A DNA stretch of 64,000 nucleotides, taken from assembly GCF_019097595.1 (NCBI RefSeq), contig NC_080727.1, forward strand, positions 9,431,501 through 9,495,500, read 5' to 3'. The stretch comes from Hemibagrus wyckioides. Taxonomy: Eukaryota > Chordata > Actinopteri > Siluriformes > Bagridae. The number at the start of each line of letters is the position of its first letter. Positions within the stretch are counted from its first letter, which is position 1. Below the pieces are notes generated by a model. It made no database searches, was not told the DNA's origin, and saw only the letters and a program-made list of their open reading frames with translations. Position numbers and translations under genes: made by a program. This document shows, piece by piece, positions 1 to 10,565 of the stretch.

Positions 1-372
1 TTGGGTTGTCCAAATGTCCAGCTATTGCAATTTGAACTGATTGGATATACCAGTGGGCCCACAATTTACACTGCGTTGTCAGAACAAAAATCAAGTCCAA
101 AAAACTCTGTGGATATCTGCCATAAAATTGTGGCAATTTCTGCTTCCAGTGCACCACTTATATTGAAATGGAAGAAGCTTGAACCTTGAGTCTTCCTGTA
201 GTTGGTTGTCTGGGCAAATTGAACATCCAGGAAAGTAGGGCCTTGGTCAGGCCTTGCTGTCACTCTAAAAGAGCTCTCGATGTTCTGTTCAGAGATGGGA
301 GACAGACGGACAACACTTCATAAATCAGTCCTTCATGGCATCAGAATGGAAGCCACTGTCAAGTATTGCATA
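1..372 (+). mobile_element. Decayed Tc1-like transposon, 5' part of transposase
   Basis: The stretch follows, with many substitutions, the N-terminal transposase region of the fish/salmonid Tc1 type: a degenerate helix-turn-helix segment near 60-190, then the segment that reads 'agggccttggtcagg' and 'gagatgggagac' in intact copies. Stops interrupt every frame. It sits in an intron of psmd5 and runs off the left edge. The family match is from memory, not from a search. Confidence 0.6.
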
Positions 373-829
373 AAGGACCTTGGTGACATGTTGAAAAGAT
401 TCTCTAAATAGTATGATAAAACTATGGTACTGTACAATCATCCATCCATTTTCTGTAACGCTTGCTTAACAGGGTCATGGGGAAGCTGGAGTCTATTCCC
501 AGGGAATTGGTGCACAAAGCAGGGGATGTCCTGGTGGGGGTGCAAACCCATTACAGAGTTCACAAACGCATACAGATTCTTTAAATTTGGTCCAAGTTGT
601 GTGATTTATTTCTCAACATTTAAAAAAAATGCACCATATTCTTCTAAAAATAGTAGCACCGCACTACGTGTGTACGGCATTTGCTATCGACAGGAAAACC
701 GCTAGTAAAAGAAACGTTGGTTCGAGACAGTGCTGTGTAAAACTGTAAATATTTAATGGTTTTATTACATGCCAAACAGCTGACCAACTTAATATACCAA
801 AAATCTTTTCTTGTATTTCTGAACCACAG
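373..829 (+). other. psmd5 intron, remainder
   Basis: This ends in a usable 3' splice site (pyrimidine-rich stretch, then CACAG at 825-829). I see no exon, promoter or recognisable repeat in it. Confidence 0.5.
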
Positions 830-1087
830 GCGATTGCATGCCAGGCCTGGGGCCAGAGATTGATGATGTCATCACCTGGATTTGCTGAATGGGTGGTGGA
901 GCGCTCCGTTAGTAAGGGGAAGGAGGCAAAAGACTGTAAATTCGAGCTGGTCAAGGCGCTGTTGAGTTCATCTAGCACACAAGAAATCTTCGGCACTCAA
1001 AATTATTTGAAGCTGAAAACATACCTAAAGGAGGGGCCCTACTTCGTCAGCGCCGTGGCCTCCGTCACCACTGAGGGAGCAGATTGA
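830..1087 (+). CDS. psmd5: 26S proteasome non-ATPase regulatory subunit 5, last exon (partial gene)
   Basis: Psmd5 (S5b) is an assembly chaperone of the proteasome base that binds the Rpt1 ATPase module and leaves before the 26S particle is complete. Only the final exon is in the window. After the acceptor at 828-829 it reads open for 85 codons to TGA 1085-1087. The peptide keeps the vertebrate C-terminal block: a 'QRLMMSSPGF' segment, 'KFELVKAL', an 'EIFG' turn, and the closing 'LKTYLKEGPY' followed by 'VTTEGAD'. The family ends in the same way (TTAVEGAE in mammals), so the C-terminus is complete. Upstream exons lie left of the window. The first ATG in the exon is not a start, because the frame is open back to the splice site. 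Confidence 0.9.
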   Translation, partial: AIACQAWGQRLMMSSPGFAEWVVERSVSKGKEAKDCKFELVKALLSSSSTQEIFGTQNYLKLKTYLKEGPYFVSAVASVTTEGAD

Positions 1088-1094
1088 TTAAAAA

Positions 1095-1100
1095 AATAAA
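1095..1100 (+). terminator. psmd5 poly(A) signal
   Basis: AATAAA lies 8 bases after the psmd5 stop, repeated as AATAAATAAA. The 3' UTR would be very short. Confidence 0.7.
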
Positions 1101-1555
1101 TAAAAAAGTATTAATATTCATTCAGGATGTTCATTTACAGAAGCGGATTCCTTCCCCCTTGGTATAAAGATTGTCTGAATCAATCATGGTAACATTCATG
1201 CTCTTTTTAACTTGGTGGAACGTTTCCTTTTGGGACCCAAGCTCACAGTACTCAATATCTTTGTCTTTCTATTTCTTTCTGTCATCAACTTTACACTAGT
1301 AAAGGTTTGTGGTGCACATCTCTGGCAACCGCAATACTGCCATTTAACTTACTAAGTTGGATCCAGGAAATTTTTATACTATAGACCAGTTCTACAGTAA
1401 AGAATTTTTCTCAGTTGTGTTCTCTCACCAGCTTTTACACACAATACACAAACAAATGCACTTATAACCACAGTTAAATATATTTCTTTGGTTTATTATG
1501 ATATTCAGGGCTGGATAAATCACAAATCCTTTAGCTAGCCCACTGGACAATTAAA
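1101..1555. other. Intergenic, nothing recognised
   Basis: AT-rich sequence with no long frame and no repeat I recognise. Confidence 0.4.
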
Positions 1556-1915
1556 GCGGTGGTTAGCAATGTTGCCTCACAGCAAGAAGGTCCTGGGTTT
1601 GTACCCCGGGTTCAAACAGGCAGGGGCCTTTCTGTGTGGAGTTCGCTTGTTCTCCCCGTGCCTGCATGGGTTTACTCCGGGTACTCCGGTTTCCTCCCAC
1701 AGTCCAAAAACATGTACATTAGGTTGATTGGTAATTCAAAATTTCCCATAGGAGTGAGTGTGTGTGTGGTTGTCTGTCTATATGTGGCCCTGTGATGGAC
1801 TGGCGACCTGTCAAAGGGTGTACCCCTGCCTTTCGCCCAATGTGTGCTGGGACAGGCTCCAGCAGGTCCCCGTGACCCTAATTAAGAATAAAGCGGGTAT
1901 AAACAATGGATGGAT
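1556..1915 (+). mobile_element. tRNA-derived SINE with (ATGG)n tail
   Basis: The 5' end carries RNA polymerase III box-A-like (GTGGTTAGCAATG) and box-B-like (GGGTTTGTACCCC) sequences. These are followed by the widespread fish repeat body ('tttcctcccacagtcc', 'gatggactggcgacctg') and an ATGGATGG tail at 1907-1918. Orientation is set by the boxes and the tail. Confidence 0.75.
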
Positions 1916-2970
1916 GGAAATGTTGGTGATTGCTATCCTGCAGAGTGGAACTGTAATTTATATGAACTAAATATATATACATACATAAATAGCCCAGACA
2001 TGTATCTTCCCCCAGGTTACTCACTCCTAAGGTGTAGAATTTTTTAGATGCACTATAAAACAGTTTGGCTTGTACAGGTTTTATAGAATTTTGGAAAAAA
2101 CTGGACATGTCATGACAACAAAAGACGAAACCTGGAGTAACATCAGTTTCTGGTCACTTGCAAGTGTGAACTCACGTGTTACTGACAAATGAGACACAAC
2201 TAACGCTAACACCTTCTTACCAGTGGTGTGAATTTACCAAAATGATTGGGTGAGGTGTTTAAAAAAAACCTTGATGTTTGTTTTATCTGTTGCACTTAAA
2301 TTGAATGTGTTCCTTTTTGTACGATTGTTGATCTTTCTTTGTTTTCCATTGCGGTGTTTCTATTTCCTGCTCATAATAAATGATGAAATGATAGTTTTGT
2401 TCATTTTGCATTCACTCAAAAGTCTCTTTCTTGATCAACAGTATAGATAGATAGTGATTCAGGATTCAGGATCATTTCTAGATGATGATTGTCATAAGCA
2501 GGCCCAATGTGTCTCATGTGTTTCTCCTACTGAGAACAGTGATAATGTTCGACAGGATGTCCCAAAAGTCTGTATACAAAGGGAAATTAACACTTTTTAG
2601 CAAACTGTTTAGATTTTTAAAGGCTATCTGAATAGAAATCATATAGGCTAAGTTTGAATCACTATGGAAGACCTTTTGCTAACAATTGCTCATTTTTCCC
2701 TGTGTATGAACACAAAATCCAGGTGTATAGAACACTATGTTAAGTCAGTAATGTACATCAGCTATAGTAGTTAGTTTATTTATAGAGTGCTTAAACTATA
2801 GTATTTCTGTAATCAAACTTTAAAACCTAGATTTAATTAAAAATCATTTGAATTTATTTTTTATTTAATCATATTAATGTATAGTGTAAAGATGTATGCA
2901 TAATACTTTACAGTAAAGAAGCAGTTTGCTTAACAAATTGCTCCAATTAATACAAATTACAAAGAAGCTA
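1916..2970. other. Intergenic, nothing recognised
   Basis: AT-rich DNA with short open frames only. No splice-flanked exon candidate or known repeat stood out. Confidence 0.4.
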
Positions 2971-3893
<923 letters not shown>

Positions 3894-4112
3894 GTTCTAT
3901 ATTGTTCAGTATTCTCGAGTTGATAATTAAGCATATCTACAAAATAACAGAGTGCACCATTAATATAATATAGAGACATGTTCCTTCAATAAATGATACA
4001 GTTCAATATATACACACATACATACAGTGACTTGCATAAATAAACCCGCATCCACTCCCCCCACTCATTCTGAAGGAGTTCCAATTTACTGTGAATGTAT
4101 GTATTGAGCTCA

Positions 4113-4116
4113 AATA

Positions 4117-4149
<33 letters not shown>

Positions 4150-4162
4150 TATTATTATTATT
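4113..4162. repeat. (AAT)n / (ATT)n microsatellite
   Basis: About 10 AAT units run directly into ATT units, so the tract can fold on itself. Confidence 0.9.
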
Positions 4163-4286
4163 TCAACACCAATATATTGTGTTAGACAGATAACCACAGC
4201 TTCATCAGTGTCCATATATTTTTAGTATATAAATTTGAAATAATGTTTCTAGGCATGTCTAGTGTGTGTGTGTGTGTTTGCTTTCA

Positions 4287-6788
4287 TTATAACAGTAGAT
4301 GTATTAGAATAATAAAGATAAACGTGAGGATTGTTGACATGGGGTCAGTGGCTGAAGCGGCGAATCCATGAAGCTCATGTCCACACAGCGTATGCTCCAG
4401 CAACACATGAGTCTCTGGACTGATGTCTGCAAGAGCAAACACACACACACACCATAGTGAGAACCAAAATGAAAGTAATGTTCTGTTTTTGAAATATTTT
4501 ATACATTTGACTTAATGATCTAGTCACTACAGTAACATTTAAAAGGTTATTTAACAGAAAAAAATAAAAGTACAACAGCTTGAATGTTCAGGACTGCTAA
4601 TGGATTTGGACAGAGTGGGGTTTATCGATTAGATCCCTCGAGGCTGTTTGTGGGTATTGGAAAAGCTGTGTGCTTTTGTATTGATGTGTGTGTGTGTGTG
4701 TGTGTGTCAGTTTTTCTGGTTCACCCATGCCAGCATAGCAGCTGTTACAAATACGCAGTGACAGAATGTCACAATAAACTGTAGACACTAAACAATCAAA
4801 TATCTGATTCTTCAGGTTAGCGGTTCGTTTAACACAGGTTTCTAACAGACTGAACATTTTATTGCCATTCTATTTATAGTGTATATGTAACAGACATGAA
4901 TATAAATTTCCCTTGATTGCATAACCATTAAAGAGCACTTCAACAAACAACAGCAGATCTCGCAAAACACAGAAGGATGTAAGGACATGCATCTTATCAG
5001 GCTCATTAACACCCCCAAACCCCTACCCACACCTACATTTTTCTTGTACATCCACTATATTGCCAAATGTTTTGGGACAACCCTCCGAATCATTGAATCC
5101 TGGTGTTGTTTTTCAGTCAGAACAGGAAGGAGTCATCCCCAAACTGTTCCCACAAAGTTGGGAGCATGAAGTGTTTTGGTATACTGAAGCATTAAGAGTT
5201 CCTTTCACTGGAACTAAGGGGCCAAGTCCAACCCCTGAATTCAATGATTTGGAGTTGAATTTATAGAGTTTACACAAAGCATGTGTTTAAATCATTGCCA
5301 TTTATTTGCCAGACTCCCTTATAAAGGGCAACTTACATTTTTTTTTAACTCATTTTATACAAATTAGCAATTAAGGGTTAAGAGCCTTGCTCAAGGGCAG
5401 ACACTTGGTGGACCTGGGGTTTGAACTTACAACCTTATAATCAGCAGGCCAGCGCCTTAACCACTAAGCCTCCACATCCCCACAAAGTCAAGCTTCAATT
5501 TCAATTCCTTTGGCAGGGAACCAACCCAGGCACTGGAGACTGCACAGATCAGTGTACTCTCAGTGCCAGTCACAAGCCCATATAAAAATGAGAGGGTTGC
5601 CTCAGGAAGGGCATCCTATGTAAAAACCTGTACCAAATCAAACATGTGGATCAATGATGCACTGTGCAAGCACCTAACTGGAGCAGCCAGGAAAGAAAAA
5701 ACATTCAGAAAGTAAACTACTTGTTTGACAAACTACTGGGTCATTTTGGAGGCATCTATCTTAAAAATAAGTAAATAAAATAAATCAAGAATGCATCAGT
5801 ATATAAACTCAAGGTATTGGGGCAAGAGCAGGGTGACATGAACACAACATGACTGCACACCAGTGCACAAAGCAAGGTCCATAAAGACATGGATGAGTGA
5901 GTTTGGTGTGGAGGAACTTCACAGAGTCCTGACCTCAACCTGATAGAACACCTTTGGGATGAATTAGATCGGAGACTGTGAGCCAGACCTTCTCGTCCAA
6001 CATCAGTGCCTGACCTCACAAATGCGCTTCTAGAGGAATGGGCAAAAATTCCCATAAACACACTCCTAAACCTTCTGGAAAGCCTTCCCAGAAGAATAGA
6101 AGCTGTTATAGCTGTAATGGGCAGACCAGCTCCATATTATATTCATGTGCATGTAAAGGCAGACGTCCCAGTTTTGGCCTGGCTCACAGTCTACGCTCTA
6201 ATTCATCCCAAAGGTGTTCCATCAGGTTGAGGTCAGGACTCAATGAAGGCTAGTCACGTTCCTCCACACCAAACTCGCTCATCCATGACTTTATAGACCT
6301 TACTTTGTGTACTGGTGTGCAGTCATGCTGGAACAGGAAGGGATCATCCCCAAACTGGTCCCACAAAGTTGGGAGCATGAAATTGTCTAAATGTCTTGGA
6401 ATGCTGAAGCATTAAGAGTTCCTTTCACTGGAACTAAGGGACCAAGCCCAACCCCTGAAAACCTGAATTCAGTGATTTGGAGGGGTGTCCCAAAACTTTT
6501 GGGAACATAGTGTATAGTAAGAACTGAATATCCAGTTTTGTTGGTGTGGCAGAAACACACTTACTGTGTTGTGACCATTCTTGCCAACGATGCCGCAAAT
6601 CAAGCTCATGTTCATGGCTGTGACCTAAAAGACAAGAACTGAAGCATCATCATCTTTTCACTTTATAAACCTTGAATCTGGCCTCAAGAGAATCCAAATT
6701 CAAATCCAATACTAAAATCACCCTAATAATAGTGAACATGCTTACACAAATATAGTTTTTAAAATAAATAAATAAATAAATAAATAAA

Positions 6789-6860
<72 letters not shown>

Positions 6861-7738
6861 TTGGAATAATGTAATGTTAAACTGATATACACACCATCCA
6901 CTTTATTAGGAACACCTGAACATGCAGGTATCTAATCAGCCAATTAGCACAATGCATAAAATCATGCTACCGGAGCTTTAGTTAATATTCACAAAGAAAC
7001 ATCAGAAGATACACATTTTGGGTGAGTCTGTGCCTCAGATACTAATTCTTAGCTTAAAGGAGTGGTCTTCTTCTGCTCTTGTAGACCATCCACTTCATGG
7101 TTTGATGTTTTTCTGCTCATCATGGTTATAAAGAGTAATTATTGGAGTTGCTTCCTGGCAGCTTGAACCTTCAATCTGGCCATTTTCCTCTGACCTCTCA
7201 TCAACAAGATGGTTCCACCTGCAGAACTGTTGCTCACGCAGTGTTTTTTTTATGCCATTTTGAATAGCAGGGAGATTTCTGAAATACTCAAACCAGCCAA
7301 TCTGGTAACAACAACCATGCCATGGTTAAAGTCATTAACATCACACTTTTTCCCCCACTTTGATGTACATTGTGAACATGCTGATGTTTGTAACTGAATC
7401 TCTTGACTAAGCATTGTGCTGCTGCCACATGATTGGATAACTGATACAAATTCCCCAAAAACCATAAAAATTGAAATAATATGAAGCATTCATTATATGC
7501 TATTTAACCCTCTAAGAACTGAGATACAAAGAGATGGATAGATACCAGAGCTGTGATGAAGCAGAAGCTGCCTCAGTTCTCTCAGTGTGGCTGTGAGGTT
7601 CTCCAGCTGGTCATGTAGATGGATGTTCTCCTCTATTAGAGTGTGGATCATGTCCTGTAGTTCAAATGCATGGCAGCACACACCCATGAACAGCAATACA
7701 CACAAACACAGGGCCCGCAGAAGATACATGGCATCCAT
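4287..7738 (-). CDS. Unrecognised small secreted or surface-anchored protein, 130 aa, 3 exons
   Basis: I do not recognise the family. Coding exons on the - strand are 7738-7546, 6624-6565 and 4426-4287. Both introns are GT-AG and phase 1, and the joined length is 393 nt (130 codons plus TAA). The ATG at 7738 gives a clear signal peptide (core ALCLCVLLFMGVCCHA, about residues 9-24). A helical, leucine-rich stretch follows, likely a short coiled coil ('HDQLENLTATLRELRQLLL', about 41-59), then a His-rich patch (HSHEHE) and two N-glycosylation sequons (NLT, NIS). The last 17 residues (STILTFIFIILIHLLL) are hydrophobic and end at the stop. That pattern suits a GPI-attachment signal or a C-terminal membrane anchor. 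An upstream ATG at 7816 would add 26 residues but is less likely. Transposon debris fills both introns. A chance exon chain is the alternative. Confidence 0.6.
5052..5258 (+). mobile_element. Tc1-like relic, deletion derivative (family B)
   Basis: It starts with the family-B terminal repeat (ccactatattgcc) and keeps the 'ggagcatgaagtgttttggt' and 'ctttcactggaactaagg' segments. It then stops near the 'ttcaatgatttgg' segment without a clean right end. It lies in intron 2 of the secreted-protein gene. Confidence 0.7.
5325..5482 (-). mobile_element. Degenerate tRNA-type SINE
   Basis: It contains 'ccttgctcaagggcag', 'ggggtttgaacttac' (a box-B-like core on the opposite strand) and 'ccttaaccactaagcc', shared with the copies at 13140, 15295, 17815, 18310 and 48410. 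Confidence 0.6.
5490..5705 (+). mobile_element. LINE 3' tail relic
   Basis: The block with 'agggttgcctcaggaagg', 'ctgtaccaaatcaaac' and 'ggagcagccaggaaag' is the fish repeat that I recall as the 3' end of an RTE-like LINE. There is no coding sequence. Confidence 0.5.
5830..6516. mobile_element. Fold-back composite of family B Tc1 sequence
   Basis: The left arm (about 5850-6150) reads the C-terminal transposase region in the + direction. From about 6165 the same region returns in the - direction out to the terminal repeat at 6502-6516. The arms 5850-5990 and 6177-6320 are near-complementary, for example 'ggatgaattagatcggagac' against 'gtctacgctctaattcatcc'. Confidence 0.8.
6766..6857. repeat. 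(AAAT)n/(AAT)n microsatellite
   Basis: AAAT units run into about 24 AAT units. On the other strand this creates a poly-leucine frame, which is not a gene. Confidence 0.9.
6893..7445. mobile_element. Tc1-like relic, family C
   Basis: It opens with the terminal 'cactttattaggaacacctg' and carries 'atctaatcagccaat', 'gagatttctgaaatactcaaa' and 'gctgccacatgattgg', all standard parts of this fish family. No transposase frame survives. It lies in intron 1 of the secreted-protein gene. Confidence 0.75.
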
Positions 7739-7944
7739 GCAGGACACCCACATCAGGAGAAAGTTTGTGGCTTTCAGTCCCAAATGTGTGTATTGAGTGT
7801 GTGACTCAAAGCTCACAGCTCAGAATTCCATCACACACACACACACACACAGGTTATTGATCTGACACAGGGCCAGATCACAAATGTGACTCCTGAACAC
7901 TGTTTCTCTCACACAAAGAGATCAATCACGCTACGTGACTGAGA

Positions 7945-9182
7945 TACACTATATTGCCAAAAGTATTCGCTCACCTGCCTTGACTCGCATATGAACTTAA
8001 GTGACATCCCATTCCTAATCCATAGGGTTCAATATGACGTCAGTCCACCCTTTGCAGCTATAACAGCTTCAACTCTTTTGGGAAGGCTTGGGAGTGTGTT
8101 TATGGGAATTTTTGACCATTCTTCCAGAAGCGCATTTGTGAGGTCACACACTGATGTTAGACGAGAAGGCCTGGCTCTCAGTCTCCGCTCTAATTCATCC
8201 CAAAGGTGTTCTATCGGGTTCAGGTCAGGACTCTGTGCAGGCCAGTCAAGTTCATCCACACCAGACTCTGTCATCCATGTCTTTATGGACCTTGCTTTGT
8301 GCACTGGTGCACAGTCATGTAGGAAGAGGAAGGGGCCAGATCCAAACTGTTCCCACAAAGTTGGGAGCATGGAATTGTCCAAAATGTCTTGGTATGCTGA
8401 AGCATTCAGAGTTCCTTTCACTGGAACTAAGGGGCCAAGCCCAGCTCCTGAAAAACAACCCCACACCATAATCCCCCCTCCACCAAACTTTACACTTGGC
8501 ACAATGCAGTCAGACAAGTACCGTTCTCCTGGCAACCGCCAAACCCAGACTCGTCCATCAGATTGCCAGATGGAGAAGCGTGATTCGTCCCTCCAGAGAA
8601 CGTGTCTCCACTGCTCTAGAGTCCAGTGGCGGCGTGCTTTACACCACTGCATCCGACGCTTTGCATTGCACTTGGTGATGTATGGCTTGGATGCAGCTGC
8701 TCGGCCATGGAAACCCGTTCCATGAAGCTCTCTGCGCACTGTTCTTGAGCTAATCTGAAGGCCACATGAAGTTTGGAGGTCTGTTTGTTGACTCTGCAGA
8801 AAGTTGGCGACCTCTTTGCACTATGCGCCTCAGCATCCGCTGACCCCGCTCCGTCAGTTTACGTGGCCTACCACTTCGTGGCTGAGTTGCTGTCGTTCCC
8901 AAACACTTCCACGTTCTTATAATACAGCTGACAGTTGACTGTGGAATATTTAGGAGCGAGGAAATTTCACGACTGGATTTGTTGCACAGGTGGCATCCTA
9001 TCACAGTTCCACGCTGGAATTCACTGAGCTCCTGAGAGCGACCCATTCTTTCACAAATGTTTGTAAAAACAGTCTGCATGCCTAGGTGCTTGATTTTATA
9101 CACCTGTGGCCATGGAAGTGATTGGAACAACTGATTCTGATTATTTGGATGGGTGAGCGAATATTTTTGGCAATATAGTGTA
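7945..9182 (-). mobile_element. Near-complete Tc1-like transposon, 1238 bp (family B)
   Basis: The element is flanked by TA and bounded by inverted repeats (CACTATATTGCCAAAAGTAT at the left, its mirror CAATATAGTG at the right). The length is typical of an autonomous Tc1 element. It is the best-preserved transposon in the window and lies just upstream of the secreted-protein gene. Confidence 0.93.
8029..9046 (-). pseudogene. Tc1 transposase, broken by a frameshift
   Basis: Tc1 transposases bind the terminal repeats and cut and paste the element with a DD34E active site. The N-terminal part starts at ATG 9046 (MGRSQELSEF) and has a helix-turn-helix ('REISSLLNIPQSTVSCI'), then an SGRPRKLTE linker. 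The catalytic part is open as 236 codons at 8029-8739 and keeps all three acidic residues: Asp in WRDESRF, Asp in [11 protein letters not shown], and Glu in [15 protein letters not shown]. The two parts are in different frames, with the change near 8740-8800. Compared with other copies here, a short in-frame deletion is also seen near the C-terminus (8078-8092). Confidence 0.85.
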
Positions 9183-9268
9183 TGTGAATGGGAGCACAGC
9201 TACTGTTAGTGGGATATAATCCGATTCTAACTATCCATTTATTGTGCCCAGTCTACTTCACCTTACCT

Positions 9269-9848
9269 TACACTATATTGCCAAAAGTTTTGGGACACCC
9301 CTCCAAATCATTGAATTCAGGTGTTGTTTTTCAGGTGTTGGGCTTGGCCCGCTCTATTGAAATGAATTCTTAATGCTTCAGCATACCAAGACATTTCCGA
9401 CAATTTTATGCTCCCTTTGTGGGAACAGTTTGGGGATGACCCCCTTCCTGTTCCAACATGACTGCACACCAGTACACAAATCAAGGTCCATAAAGACATG
9501 GATGAGTGAGTTTGGTGTGGAGGAACTTGACTGTCCTTGAGTCCTGACCTCAACCCCATAGAACACTTTTGGGATGAATTAGAGCGGAGACTGCGAGCCA
9601 GACCTTCTCGTCTAACATCAGTGCCTGACCTCACAAATGTGCTTTTAGAGAAATGGTCAAAAACTCCCATAAACACACTCCTAAATTTTGTGGAAAGCCT
9701 TTTCATTAGAGTTGAAGCTGTTATAGGTGCAAAGGGACGGACCAACTCCATATTACATTCATGTGCATGTAATAGCAGGCGTCCCAGTTTTGGCCTGGCT
9801 CACAGTCTCCACGGAGGGGTGTCCCAAAACCTTTGGAAATATAGTGTA
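9269..9848 (+). mobile_element. Non-autonomous family B Tc1 copy, 580 bp
   Basis: Both terminal repeats are present (tacactatattgcc ... atatagtgta). It reads the C-terminal transposase part on the + strand (ORF segment 9537-9700, '[14 protein letters not shown]'), then a short piece in reverse orientation (about 9785-9815) before the right end. Confidence 0.85.
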
Positions 9849-10509
9849 TCTTTAGTCCAGGGTGTTGGCTGCAGGCACACCTAAAGACTAGGGCACTGTT
9901 ACAGTCTACTAATCAGTGCCCCCTTCTGGAGAATATGCACCTAAAGGGTGGTTCTCAATGACCCTGTTGAGGGGATGAAAACTATAGTTTATCTGTCAGC
10001 TCTCATCACATTACAGTGGTCAATGAACCCTGAGGATCTCCTCAACACTAAAGCAGTTTACAGTTCATTGGCATGAGGATTTAAAGAGAATGCTGGCCAA
10101 TAAACCTAGTGTGACAAATTAATACACTTGCCAAGTAGATTCAATCAACATGAGGTATCAGCATCAACTGAGGATGCTGAGTGATGACAGCTGGATATCA
10201 GAGGTCCTGCTTGGCTTTCTGGAAAAGGAGCCCAAGAATTAGCTTGCTAATGGTGCAGAGCATTCAGAAGGTTACGAGTTCAGATCCTTGAGAGAGATAA
10301 TCACCAGATGCTTAGCTGGGGTCTGTGAGGTTAGAACTAGCCAAGACCATGGGCACTCCGTTTGACCCTGTAAATCTTCTTGGGTACTACAACCTCATGT
10401 TGCTTAGCAATCAAAATCATCAAACCACAGTACATTTACTACAGTAATTATGCCATTACTATACTGTAGGGTTTAAAAAAAAAAAAAAAAAAAACCACCA
10501 CGACAGAGC
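9849..10509. other. Intergenic, nothing recognised
   Basis: There is no gene-like frame. A poly(A) run of about 22 bases lies at 10473-10494. Confidence 0.4.
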
Positions 10510-10528
10510 AGGATATTTGACCAAAATC

Positions 10529-10534
10529 TTTATT
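10529..10534 (-). terminator. rpl28 poly(A) signal
   Basis: AATAAA on the - strand, 32 bases past the rpl28 stop codon. Confidence 0.85.
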
Positions 10535-10565
10535 AATTAAGCATTTGTGGTGTGTGTGTACACGT

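Noticed and set aside
1556..1915. A tRNA gene, because of A-box and B-box-like sequences
   Set aside because: No cloverleaf can be drawn, and the body and ATGG tail are those of a SINE.
6650..6901. Poly-leucine - strand frame
   Set aside because: It is the (AAT)n tract read in one frame.
8154..8725. 244- and 105-residue + strand frames
   Set aside because: They are antisense to the Tc1 transposase, which has the conserved catalytic motifs on the - strand.
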